Positions 49,901-62,235 of a DNA stretch of 64,000 nt are shown here, piece by piece (positions within the stretch are counted from its first letter, which is position 1; every line of letters starts with the position of its first letter). The position numbers and the translations under genes were made by a program. The stretch lies in the NCBI GenBank assembly GCA_051294375.1, contig CM119266.1:20872780-20936779 (forward strand), in the 5' to 3' direction. Origin of the DNA: Paraspadella gotoi. Its lineage: Eukaryota > Chaetognatha. Below the pieces are notes generated by a model. The model had not been told where the DNA came from. It was given only the letters and a program-made list of their open reading frames with translations, and did no database searches.

Positions 49901-51838
49901 GTATTCATATTTATTTTTAATATTCATATTCAATGTATTCCATCCATTTTAGATCCGAATATGGGAGAGAGGAAACTCTGGTTGTAGGTGTGAGAATGTA
50001 TTTTTGGAAATGTTTAAACGTGTTAACTTTAATGATCACGTTACGTGTCGTCTTTCTATCGGGCTTCTGAAGAATTAAAATTATTGTTATTGTAAAAATG
50101 ACGAACAAGTTGTATGAATTAAAATCAGACATTTGTTTCATCAATTACGACCCCCCCCCCACATTACCCTTAACCAGTCTCAATAGAAATCTTGGAAAAT
50201 CCGGTCTCAACTCACGCAGATGCACTTGATGACCCTCTTGATGGGCCCCATGTTGATGTCCTCCGGGCGAATCTTCCTGTTGGGCTTGTCGTACGTCCAT
50301 CGGCGGCAGACCAAGTTGCCCGCCGTCACGAAGGTGAAGTCGTCGTAGAGGGAGTAGGCGATGGCGAGGAGTTTGTGGGCCAGAAGGACCGGGGCGCCAA
50401 ACCGGGCTGCGCAGAGAGGGCCTCTGGTGGTTTGCGGGTTTGATCGATGGCAGGAATAGAGAAGATAGATTGAGATAGAGAATATAGAAACTAAATAGCG
50501 AGACAATAGAGAAAGAGGAGAGAGAAGGAGAGAGAGGATGAGGGAGAGAGAGAGAGAGAGAGAGAGAGGAGAAGAGAGAGAGAGAGAGAGGAAGAGAGAG
50601 GAGAGAGAGAGAGAGAGAGGAGAGAGAGAAGAGAGAGAGAGAGGAGAGAGAGAGCAGGGGATAGAGATAACGAAAAAGAGAAAGAAAGAAAAGAAAGAAA
50701 GAAAGAAAGAAAGAAAGAAGAAAGAAAGAAAAAGAAAAAGAAGAAAGAAAGAAAGAAAGAAAGAACGAAAGAAAAAATACAAAAACCAAAAGAAAGAAAG
50801 AAATAAACTTTGGAAATAAAGAAGCCAACTCCATTCCCCCCCCGCCTCTCTACCTCCCGTCTCCACGTCCCAGATGACGACGCTTCCGTCATCTTGTCCT
50901 CCGATCGTCACGATGTATTTCTCCGTCGGCGAAAACGCGAGAGACTCGATCTTGACTTTGTGGAGGTTGAGTCGATGCCGCAGGGTCTTCGTCTCGTAGT
51001 TCCAGATGATGGCGTCCGCCTGGAGAAGGATAATCGTTGTTAAAATCTAGGTCATGGAGAGCGAACACGGTCGTGTGTTACGATGGAAAAGCCCTAAATA
51101 ACTACTGGATGTAGGCAAAATTATACCAATCACAGTGTCCTCAAACTTTCTATAATGTCAAATTTATACAATGTCAATTTTTCAAAACTAAAATACGATA
51201 CATCTCCGCTTCACCTTGAAGCCCATGTAAGTGACTTGGCCCGAGGCGAGGTACTTTCCCGACTTGGAGACCGTCATGCAAGAGATGTAGTTGGTGTGGC
51301 CGTTGAGAAAGGCCTGCTTCCGGGTCTTCATGTTTTCCACGACGATGCTGGACCCCAAGGGGTAGATGGAGTGTCGCCCGTCGGGGTGAATCCTCAATCC
51401 GTTTCTCACCGAACCTTTTTTTGGGGGGGAGGTGATGTAAGAAGGGTGATATTAAAATTATATTCATCTCAAAACTGAACATTTATATAATTTTAAACTA
51501 ATTGCCAGTTTACTCCGAGATGATAGCTTACCGTCGAATCCGATGACGGATTTCAACTCCAACTGGGGCATTCCATCGCCCACTTCCGGCATTTTCGGTT
51601 CTTTGAAAGAAAATCGTAATAAAAAGTGATAAAATTCAGAAATGTGTCGAAAGTTTTTTTTTTTTTTTCAAAATTAAGATTTATTCAAATTCTAAGAAGT
51701 ACGGAGATTTTTTAACTGAGCGAACTAGGAAAAAGGTAATAAAACACAATTAGTCAGATTAAAAAAAAATCACTTTTTAGCAAATGATAAAAACAATTAT
51801 TTCTTACCTGGATGGCTAAATCTGTCTAAAATACTCAT
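46904..51838 (-). CDS. CFAP52: Cilia- and flagella-associated protein 52 (WD40 repeat)
   Basis: Eleven exons, read from high to low: 51838-51808, 51600-51532, 51414-51215, 51019-50854, 50406-50216, 49842-49529, 49285-49123, 48680-48451, 48279-48133, 47700-47463, 47095-46904. All junctions keep phase and give 646 residues, against about 620 in human CFAP52. Diagnostic stretches include VIGFDGSVRNG, ASGQVTYMGFK, GGQDDGSVVIWD, GGTTTGDV, ELLRINVPNM, STDGSCILWD, GTDRKIDYF and SEDGAILRWAFP. These form serial WD40 blades, two seven-bladed propellers in known structures. CFAP52 lies inside the B-tubule of ciliary doublets near the inner junction, so its partners are tubulin and other inner-junction proteins. 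The initiator ATG in the 31-base first exon is the weakest part; a second ATG occurs at 51592. Introns hold a foldback element and GA/GAAA repeats. Confidence 0.95.
48780..49020. mobile_element. 241-bp foldback element (MITE) in a CFAP52 intron
   Basis: A left arm (48780-48856) and right arm (48944-49020) of about 77 bp are inverse complements with roughly six mismatches. Both carry GGAGATAACATGATTTT and GCCAATAAAATAAAAAGAA. An 87-bp centre separates them. There is no ORF. Confidence 0.85.
50538..50770. repeat. (GA)n and (GAAA)n microsatellites in a CFAP52 intron
   Basis: GA dinucleotides (50538-50655) are followed by GAAA tetramers (50683-50770). Antisense they give long Ser/Leu/Phe ORFs that are not genes. 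Confidence 0.95.
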
Positions 51839-52853
51839 AGTCGTTTGTTTTCTAGTTTTTTTTTTAATAAAACAGTTTATTAATTACAGCTTTTGTTGTT
51901 CTGAGTTTGATCTAAAATCTAAGAAGACTTACAAGGATTGTTTTGGAACCGTTGCCATGGTTCCATTCGACTTCGGAGGAAATCCTCCTCATTCTTGTCT
52001 GAACAAGTTTCGATCGCTTTTCCATCGCATTCCCATCGTTCCAGTACAGCATGATTACAATTACGTACAAAAAATACATTGCAACGAAAATACCCAATTG
52101 CCTATTTCCCTCATCTTGAGTGTAAAACAAAAATTTATAAAAATCGGGTTTATTGCTTGGCTATGGCTACCCAATGGCTACCCTATTGAAAAAAGAAAAG
52201 CTAGAAAATTGGTTTGAATCAATCTCTAAACTCCAATACACGTCTAGACTCAACTAAGTTGTAGAAATAGAATCTTTATCTTTCCTTATCGCGAAAAATT
52301 TCGCCTTTTCCCCGGTCACTCATCGAATTTTCTCCCCATTTTTTCAAAAAATCCCTTTTGCCTTTTCGACTCCTTATCTCACGTTATCGATGCTACACTG
52401 ATGCTTCGTAGTCGCGGTTGACGCTCGAGGATAAAGTTTTTCTTTTTGTCGTTATTGTTGTTGACGGGGAAAGATTGAAGTTTTATGCGTTGTCTAGTAA
52501 AATAATGAACAAGCTGAAGCGATTACTTGATAAACTGTCCAGGAAGAAACGAGATTCCCATGGTTTTTAATCATCTATAATAATTCTTAGTTCAAAAAAG
52601 TCTTCCAAATTATAAGGTATCTTCGAAACCTGAAACTTAATGCGAAGCAATTTGCTCAACTTCAAATTATTTCGCATAGTATTTATCGTCGTCATCATCG
52701 ACGTCGTCAAGATATTTAACTTAAAAATATCTCTATCGATTTTTTTTTTCTAATTCGTTTCGCATCGTAACTTCTTATCTCCTCTCCATTCGCTCTCGAA
52801 GCAATCGCTACATCGCTGTACGGTTCCAGTGTATCTCGATTCTCGATCCAGAC
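51839..52853. other. Shared 5' region of CFAP52 (-) and the myosin light chain gene (+)
   Basis: The two genes diverge from this stretch. A GTTGCCATGG X-box-like half-site (51951-51960) and CCAAT at 52171 lie on the CFAP52 side. No other gene is seen. Confidence 0.5.
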
Positions 52854-52860
52854 TATAAAA
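52854..52860 (+). promoter_or_regulatory. TATA box of the myosin light chain gene
   Basis: TATAAAA lies 117-123 bases before the ATG at 52977. A start near 52885 would leave a leader of about 90 bases. The sequence is a consensus TATA box. Confidence 0.7.
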
Positions 52861-52976
52861 GCTCCATCTCTTTCGGCCCAACCCTTTCTAAGGAGAATCC
52901 ACTTGAGCTTCCGACTACAACAACAACATCAACAACAGAGAATCGCCGTCTCCTTCTCCCGTCGCCGTCAGCGGAA

Positions 52977-54826
52977 ATGTCGGAGGCCGACGCTAAAGAC
53001 GCCTTCATCATTTTTGATGAGGCCTACGAGGTCAGTGGGTCCTTTACTCGTCTCATAGATTAATTTAATCATTTTTTGTTTATTTAACATGAGTCTAAAT
53101 TCTAAGATTTTAACATTTGAACATTTATAAGAATAAAAGATTAACCTTTTAAATAACAGTAGTCATATTAATAAACATATTTGGTTTTCGGGGATCGGAT
53201 TTATTTATTTAAATACATTAATTAACTCCTTAAAAGAAACCTAATGCAATATAGACATTCAATATAAACATTCAAGATATACATTTAAAATATAAGATAA
53301 GCAACAATGAAGGATCACCATTTGGCGATTGCTCGCCTATACCTGGATGTTGGGATTAAAGAGCCGAAATCCATGAAGGGTATAAAGTTCCCAACTGATG
53401 ACTTTCCCATTGTATAAAAATAAAAGATAAAAAATATTCAAAAAAGAAATAATTAAAAAGTAGAATAAAGAAAAAATATAATTTTAAAATTATATTCATG
53501 ACATAAAGGTGCCCCTATAGACCTTTCCCCGGTATGTATCCCTATCAGAACATACAATTTCTACATGGTAGTCTTATCCCTATTGGTAAAAAAATCAATA
53601 TAACTTTGGTCACCCCTCAAAAAATTATCCATTCCCACCCTTTCTGTTCAGCCTCTTAGATATTATTATTTTTCATTAATGACTTTCTAACAGAAATGAT
53701 GTGTGTATATCTATTAGAAAACTAGGACAGATAGTAATCTAACCTTGTGTTGTATTAGATGCTCCCTCTATTTCCAGAAGACAACACTGACTTCCCCTTC
53801 CCAAATTGAATTATTAGATAAATAAAACATTTTTAAGAAAGAAAGCAATATATAATTGATTAAATAATAAGATTAAATACTAATCCTTCATAAAATATAA
53901 AAATAGAAAATAGCTGAAACAAGTAATTTGCAAATTTTCATACATATAAACTTACATGTCCTATATTTCCTATTCTCTTTAATCTATGCCTTCAGGGCAA
54001 CGACATAGACGCATTCTACTTGGGCGACATTCTGCGCGCATTGGGATGCAACTGTACCAACGCCATGGTTTTGGCCAACGGAGGGACCGCTGCTCTTGGT
54101 AAATATAAATATCATCAATAATAGATACAAAAAGTTAAGAATGTATTACAAACGTCATGGCCATAAGTCTAACTGTAACTACTAGAAAGTAGAGCAAAGA
54201 TCGTGATATGAATTATGATTCGTCGTCAATAATTCAGTTTAAAATGAGTTGTTGTTTTTTTAAGGCGAAAAACGAATCAACTTTAAAGATTTTCTTCCTC
54301 TTTTGGCGAAAATGAAGGCAGACACGAGTTCGACTGGATGCAAAGAGGACTACATCGAGGGGCTTAAGGTGAGGAAAGACTCAATCATTACCTCAAACGT
54401 TACCGATGGCCTCATCGTCCTTTGCCTAACGCAAACTAACCTAAGCTAACCTAACGCAAGTAAAAATAAACTCATTTGAGTTTTTGACAATGATAATATT
54501 TAGTAATTTACAGTTTTAAAGTTGTCATATGAATTTGGTACGCCAGGTCTTCGACAAGGACGGATCAGGCAAGGTGGCTTTGGCTGAGGTGACCAACGTC
54601 CTCGGTTCCTTGGCCGAAAAGTTGGAAGGCAACGACGCCGACAATCTCTTCAAGCTTCTCGACATCAGGGAAGACGAGGTCAGGTTATTACTATTATTAT
54701 TATTATTATTATTATTCAAAAACTTTTCAAAGAATGCGTCAAAATAATTTTACTTCATTTTTCTTTCAGAACGGCCTTATATCCTACATGGAATTCATTG
54801 AGAAACTGCTCAACGCGTGTTCATAG
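52977..54826 (+). CDS. Myosin essential light chain (EF-hand protein)
   Basis: Five exons, 52977-53030, 53996-54098, 54265-54368, 54547-54678 and 54770-54826, join in phase to 149 residues. Essential light chains wrap the neck of conventional myosin heavy chains. Family evidence: FIIFDEAYE at the first, degenerate EF-hand; ILRALGCNCTNA, matching the ALGxNPTNA motif; RINFKDFLPLLAKM; DYIEGLKVFDK; and NGLISYMEFIEKLL at the last hand. The third hand has a complete loop DKDGSGKVALAE with Asp, Asp, Ser and Glu at metal positions. Calmodulin or troponin C are less likely because the first two loops lack these residues and the ELC motif is clear. A polyadenylation signal AATAAA is at 55178-55183. Muscle or cytoplasmic isoform cannot be told. 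Confidence 0.88.
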
Positions 54827-55591
54827 AGCGCGAAAATTCTATTCTGATTACGGAACGACGAGATCATGGGGTTGGGGGGATTGAAAACTATCTTTGATCA
54901 TGTATGACCGGTTCTGTGGAAGGAATGTTACATTATTATTTCATCGACGAATTATGCATTGTTTTTCTGTATCAATTACATTTCATAATTTTTAAATTTT
55001 TTTTGTTATCAATAACCGTTAGTTAGGTGTTGCAACGATATAATCATGCTTTCCTTACAATTAAAAAAAACTTTATGAAAATCAGATCATTAGAAACGGT
55101 TCATACCGTCTTTTCACGACATTGCGAAAAACTCCGTCCTCGTTTTGCTAATTTGTTCCCTTCTGAAGTTAATTTCCAATAAAACTCGTCCGAGGTCGCT
55201 AAAGTAGATTAAAGTTGCCACGACGAAAGAACGCGGAGTCAAAATCAAGGTGACGTAAGCACAAAAGAACAGTCAACCAGTCGAAAAACTTCTCGGGCGT
55301 TTGTCCGGGTCGCTAGGATCGTTGAGGCATTTTGATTCCGGCATTTTTACCGATCAAAGCAGCCAATTCTTCGATAACCGAGTTTTTATTAGTTTTTTCG
55401 CTTTCAACAGGACACTCAAAATCCTATTTTGAAGCAGCTGCCAAACTGCGAGTTGAATTTATCATTTTCTAACTAATGCAGTTTTTATCGTTTTTTTAAT
55501 TTCTATATTATTTCTGTTTTCACAGAACTCGACTCCGCTACCAAAGTCTTCCTTTTTCCTAAAGTGTTACCTTGACTGTTCGCCTCCAAGG
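54827..55591. other. Intergenic between the myosin light chain and SSR3 genes
   Basis: 3' flank of the light chain gene with AATAAA at 55178, then the short upstream region of SSR3. No TATA box is clear for SSR3. No gene is seen. Confidence 0.6.
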
Positions 55592-56418
55592 ATGTCGAAA
55601 AAATCAGCCCAGGATTTGACCAACGAGGAGGAGCTCTTGCTGCAGGACTTCAGCGGAACCCTCAGCAAGAAGGCGACTTCGCTCTTCTACGGAAACGCAC
55701 TTATCGTCTCCGCTCTGCCCATTTGTGAGTTGGCAGATTGAGTGAAATACCGATAGAATGACGTCATGACGTTCACTATTAATCTCATTTCATTTAGGGC
55801 TGTTTTGGCGGATTCACCAATTGGATCCCACGGAGCCCAAACACGGCGTCATCTTTTTCGTCACCACCGTTATTGCCTCCGGCCTCGTCGCGTTCGGCTA
55901 CAAAAAAGTCAAACATATCCTCAAGCACAGGTAAAATATTTCGGCACGCTCGTCCATGTTTGAAGAAAAACTTGTTCAAAATTGTTGTAGTCGAAAATTT
56001 GATTTTTCAACCGGTCTCTACACATTGTCTGTCTGTCCGTTTGTTTTTCTGTTATCATAGTCAGATCGCGACGCATTTCAAAATCTGTACCCATCCCATT
56101 TACTCCAACCCCCAAACCGCCCGCAGTATCGCCCGCAAACGCGAGTCTGCCGTATCGACCGACATGTTACGCCTCTTGGCCGACAACAAGAAGATGTCGA
56201 AGAAGGAGAAGGACGAGCGGATCTTGTGGAAGACGAACGAAGTGGCCGACTTCGAGTCGACTAACCTCACCATCTTCTACAACAACATCCTCTTCCTCGC
56301 CCTCGTCATCCTCCTCTCCTTCTTTGCGCTCAGAAACGTCCAGCCTCTCTTCAACTACGTCACCTCGACGCTCTTCTCCGCCGGCGTCGTCGCTCTCTTC
56401 TCCACCAAGACCAAATAG
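55592..56418 (+). CDS. SSR3: Translocon-associated protein subunit gamma (TRAP-gamma)
   Basis: Three exons, 55592-55724, 55798-55930 and 56127-56418, give 185 residues, the same length as human SSR3. The protein is a four-helix subunit of the TRAP complex, which sits beside the Sec61 channel in the endoplasmic reticulum and helps secretory proteins enter. Matching stretches: [65 protein letters not shown] and [10 protein letters not shown]. The acceptor at 56126 was chosen over an earlier AG near 56060 because it restores the family spacing between KH and ARKRE. A polyadenylation signal AATAAA is at 56491-56496. It is convergent with the SLC9C gene. Confidence 0.96.
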
Positions 56419-56852
56419 AGAGAGATAGAGATAGAGAGAGACAATTAATTTTCTTGTTCGAGTTTTAAATTGATTGCAAGGAAAAAAATGAATAAAATTT
56501 GTTTATCTTTTCCGTTGATCGCATCCCTTGTTGGTTGTACAATTCGTTTCACTGGTTAGAAGTAAATAACTCGAATTAAAATAGCAAAAATTAAAATAAT
56601 AAGAACAGATAGAACATAAAAAAGACTAATCAAGACAAACATAAAGCGAGCTAACACATAATACTATAAAAGAGATCGTGGAGATTCTTTTGAACAAAGT
56701 TTCAATTCTGAAAATCGCGTTAACGGTTAAGGTCATTCCTGTGAGGTCATAAGACTAATTAATTTGTATCTGCGTCTAATTTTAATCAATACGAAATCTA
56801 TTACATCACGATCCATGAAAAAATTCCATAGACTCATGAATTTTTTTCTGCC
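56419..56852. other. 3' flanks between SSR3 and the SLC9C gene
   Basis: AT-rich sequence between two convergent genes. No coding sequence is seen. No clear AATAAA is visible for the minus-strand gene. Confidence 0.6.
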
Positions 56853-59800
56853 TCATTCCGCCAAAATTCCTTCGTTCAAAATGACGCTTTGCGCCGTGAT
56901 GGTTTTTCCCGAGACTTGAGCGACAGAACGAATGACCTTGGGGGGGGGGGGACAAGTGATTCCAAAAAAAGTAGTCAACAATAAAAGATAACAAAAATCC
57001 ACACTCTCGCCACCTGCTGAATCCTGTTCTTCATGCACACGAAGAGCGAAGAATCGGCGGTGGCGCCGGAGGCAGAATTGTCGAAATGATCGATGCTGCG
57101 AAGGAGGAGCTCGTCGATGCTGCCGGCCCAGCGCTGCGTCCGCATCCACTCTGCCGCGTAGTCGCGGATTGTCTCCAGATCCGGCGAGAAGAGTTCGTTG
57201 ACGTCGTTGCCCGGAATCGGCACGACGAGAACCACGCCCACAACCTCGTCCGCCCCTCGCTTGCCGGGGGTGAATTCGAGGGAGATCTCGCCGTGATGAA
57301 GCTCGTAAGGGCCGTTGACCATCTGGTCGGAGAAAAGGGGAGGGGGGGATAAAGACACGGATTTCTTTGTTGAAAGTTCTGTTCCAGGATAAAAACTCAA
57401 AAAGTTCGACCTCGTCACCCATAGGAATCTTGGCTTGGCCGCTCAGTAACATCACGTGTCTAAAGTTAGCGTAATCCATCTCGAAAGTCGGCTTGCCTTG
57501 AGAAAAGGTTCATTCTAGGTAACGTCGGAAATGTATTGTATATATTTTTTTTCTCCAACTATCCTGGCTAATTTTACGATAAAATTTATCTTCATATTGC
57601 GTTTCAATGTTACCACTTGACAATTTAAAATGCTTACTGACGGATTTAGATTTGTGGCCAGCGTCTATGAGAACGATAAACGCCATTTCCAGGTCTTGCC
57701 AATCCTGGGCGTCGGCCTTTAACTCTCTCAAGTAGTCCGTGGCCAGAGATTTCCACAGCCGAGCCTCTAGGCTAACGAAGCGACAGGAAAACTTTACCAG
57801 CATCTCGTCAACCTATTGTTATTGTATTGGTCAATTTTTGTTAGCCATGCCATTTGCAACAATTGCATTTAATTGGGCTATTTTAAATTTAATATATGTT
57901 CACAAATGAGGTGCACCAGATACCTTATCTTCGGGAAGAAAATAAGCGACGACAGTTGACAAACAAATCGCCTAAATAAAAAAAAATTTCAATTTACGTA
58001 AACATCTCGAATGATGTTTACCTAAAAACCATAATAATAAATCATGTGCGAGAGGAATCACGTTACGCGAACCACACCTTAGAGACGCTGTTCGATTCTG
58101 CGACGGCGTTAAACTCGTTGATGACGCTGCCTCTGGAGATAAAGGCAAACTCGGCCCTCAACAGGTTCGCCCGCATGTTCTTGGCGGTGATGGTCGGACT
58201 CTGCACGTCCTTAATGACACCCTCGGGTCGTCGAAGGTTGAGGAGAAAGTTGGAGGGGAGCTTGTCGCTCCAGTCGCCCTCAAGATCCGGACGTGTCGCC
58301 TCCCCGGTGTTCATCACGTGATCGAACTCGAAGAGATTGAAAGGAATTAGATCGAAGAATGATATCAAAAGGGGAACGAGAGGTAAGGCTGTATAACAGA
58401 TAGAGAACCGGTTCCGGAAAAAAAAGGATCCCGTTCTTTCCCAATATACCTGCCAATTCTCGGCTTTGCCCCGCACAAGACCGATAGCGCCTTTAGCGAG
58501 AACTGTCCCGCTGGCGATAAAGTAGAGACCCTGGTACTTTCGCGAGGCGTTGATGTCCACGCCGGTGTTGAAGGTCTTCAGCTCGGCCTGTTCTACGATG
58601 TACCGCTGCACCGCGGGATCGCCGTCCAACCAAGCTACCACCTGAATCGAATGACCTTGTGTTTAAGAATCAAATAAGCAGGGCAGTATTGATTTCGTTG
58701 CCATATAAGGTTAAGGGTTATTTTAACAAAAGAGAATTCAATTCACCTTGAGAGCCTCCGAATAGTCTGGCAGATCGAGAGCTTTGGGCATTCTTCTGAG
58801 ATTGACCTTCTTCTTGTCCAGAATGTCGTTGAGGATCTCCTCGTCCTTGTCGTCGAGGAATCCCATCTGGTATAACTCGCTGACGCGCGTGAGTCCGGAA
58901 TCCAAGACTACCGCGGTCGCCTGACGGGTGCGGATCGACACCTGGATCGAAACCGGAAAAAAAAGTCTTGGGTTTCTAGCATTGAACCCGATTACTAATC
59001 TAATGTTTTTTGAATCGAAATTTGTTTATAAAAAATGAATTCGTAAACAAACAAAAAAACAAACAAACAAACAAAAAGACAAAAAAGCGACCTCTACTGC
59101 GGGTCGTTCCGAGCAAAACTTGGCCAACTTCTTTTGCGAGAGATAGATGTTGGATTTGTTGCGCGCCTGCGTGACCTCGTCGATCGGCTGATAGACGCTG
59201 ATGGGAACTTGGCGAATATGGGATTTGATGTCGTGCTAACCGCATCGATAAATCAAATTATACTAATAATGAAATTATTCACCTATATTCTTTAGGTTAA
59301 GTACAGAAATACCGACCTGAGCATCGACGAGTGCGGCGCTGACCTCGATGACCTCGCTATAGTTGCGATTAATGATTCCCTGAATGATCTTGGAGTCGAC
59401 AGGCATGCAGAAGCGAAAGAGGCGGGCCAAGCGGAAGAACCGAATCAGTTTGATCATCTTTACGGCGAAGAACGAACTGTCGGTACTTTCGCCTGAAAAA
59501 TCGCAGAAGTTTCCGATTGTTCGTAGCTAAAGAATTATTTTCTAACGCGTTCATTTTTAAACAATCAAAGGTTAAAGGTTAAAATAGTAGACCTCCGTGA
59601 TAAATCGGTCACATGTAAAATGCAATTGCAATAATGTAATTCTTTTTTGCTCAAATCTGATTTGCATGAAGTAATTTTTTTTCGGTTATCAGGTATAAAA
59701 ACCAACCAAATGAACAAATGAATTATCAGTTAAATCGCATCATCTTCGGTCAAGGGCGGAAGCGATAATAGAAAATTAGTCTTCAAGTTTAAAGGGTAGA

Positions 59801-62067
59801 TATATTATTAAATAACTATTCCGAGGAAACGCATTGGCAGTGTGAGCCCAATCATTACTTAAGACTTTATTTCTTAACGAAACCTAGACGAAGCCCTATG
59901 AGACATTTTTTCGGTCTGTCTGTCCGTCTCTCTCTGTCCGAGAACATTACATAAATAAAAAACTAAGCTTAAAACACTCATCGGGGCGGAGATAAATATG
60001 GATCGCCCGAGCAACAAGAGCACCAATCCCTTCCTCTCACTCTGCGGCTCCTTGCAGGCGGGCGTCCCTTCGAATCTCGGATTCAACCCGACGGCGATGA
60101 CGCTGACGAAGCCCATGACGACGATGACGAAGTCGAGCCATCCCCAAAAGGATCGCGGGAAGTAGTCCTTTTTGTGGGCGATCAAGCGGACGATGAACTC
60201 GAAAATGTAGAGAGCGAGGAATATGTTGTCGACGAGGAAGAGATAAACGTTGTCGCATTCCTTCGTCGCCTCATACACGATCGGAATCAAGTTGAGGATG
60301 ATGATGATGATGAAGATCACTTCGAACTTCATGTCCTCCACCATCTTTTTGACGCAAAGCTTTACGCGGGAGGAGGGGGGGAGGGAGATGAGGTTCGGTG
60401 GAGCGGGTTAAGTCATTGCATCAATGTGTCATCAGCGAACCTGCGAGCACCGCTTCGAGCTGGCGTCTTCTTCGGGAGTCGCGTTCGCGTTCTGATTGGC
60501 CAATTTTCGCTTTCCGCCTACTGTTCTGTTCCTGTTCCTTATGCGCGAGTTCCAACTTGTAATTTCATTTTTATTTGGGTAGCGGGCGCTGTTGTTCTCG
60601 TTGGCGTTTCCCTTGTTACACCAATTAATTGAAATATTTTAAATTTTCGTGGTCGTTCTTCTTAATTCAAGCCTTTGATTTGAATGAGAAGAAAAAAAAC
60701 CGACAATTTAAAAAAAAAACATTAAATAAAAAGTAAAAATAAAAAATTAACAAAATAGTAAACAAATATACACAAAATAAACAAACATGAGGTGACAATC
60801 ACCTTCGCCTCGATTCCCTTTTCCTCTTCATCCGCGTTGCGATTTTTGGGCGTGTCCTCCATCGCCTGGGATTTGTTCTTCGCGTTGGTTCCCTTGAGAG
60901 TTGAGTAAATTAATAAATTAATAAATTAATAAATCAATTGATAAATTGTAAAGCATCTTAATGAAAATTGAACGAAAAAGAGAATATTGGGGGCCTTAAC
61001 CCAGCATAGCCGGTCCAAAATTCAGGGGCATGAAAGCTTATTCATTAAATGAATAAATAATTGTAACATTGACAATATTTGACAAATAAAGATTGACCAA
61101 GCGAAAAATTCGTAAGTCGGAAGGACTATCACCAATTTAACCATATTCATTATTAATCATTTGATAATCTAAAATGTTCTACTATAGACCCAACACGAGA
61201 ACAAACCTTATTAGCCGACTTCTTTTCCTTTTTCTTCTTTAAGTTGGAGGGCATGCCGACCTGAGCGTAGAGCCGACTGTGCTCAGCCCGCTCGTCAGCC
61301 ACTTTCTCGACATCGGTGTACCCTTCCTCCGTCTCCGCCAACTCTTCTGTTCTGGTGGACGGAAATTAAAACGAAACTTTGGCCTTATTTTCCCAGAAGG
61401 CCCAATTTCTTCCTCGATTCGAAATCGGGTAAATTCTTATTCAAAATTAAATTAAAAGTTACTTTTAGGGATTATGAATTAGATTAATGATTAAGGTTAT
61501 GGATTGGTTAGAGTTAGAGTTATTAGGGTTAGTGATTAGAGTTTAAGGTTAGAAATTAGGGATAAAGGTTTTGGGCGAGGGTTTAAGATTCGGTCAAGGT
61601 TAGGGATTTTGTGATAAGCTTAAAAAATTATATGAGTTAAATATTAAATTCTGAGATAAATGATTATAAATGGGGCACTCTCGGAATAGAGAGCACGATA
61701 GTTATTAGGTAACAGGTATAGTCAGAGTCATCGTTCATTTCGTGTTGGCCAAACCTCGAGTGCAACTCGTGCGTGGACCACTGGCCGATGCGACTCTGCT
61801 CGTACTGGGTCAAATAGGAGACCCCCTCCAATCGGAGCAGGCGGTGACGAGACTCCTCAACCATGTCGATGACCTCCTTGCTGGAGGGCTGGTTCTGAAC
61901 CTTGACGTTACACTCGGGACAGGTCGTTTTCCGGTCGAGGAAGACGTCGCTGTCGTCTTCCTCGACGTCGTAGACGTTGTCGAGGATGACGATCTTCTCG
62001 ACGCAGACCCAGTCGGCGTCCGCGAAGAACTTGTCGCTCTTTTTTAGGGGAGTGGGGAGGTGGGCGT

Positions 62068-62123
<56 letters not shown>

Positions 62124-62194
62124 AGACCGAAAATTAATAAACGCCAACAGGGCATCGCCAAAAAAAGCCGTGAGAATCATTTAAAGTGAAGCCG

Positions 62195-62235
<41 letters not shown>

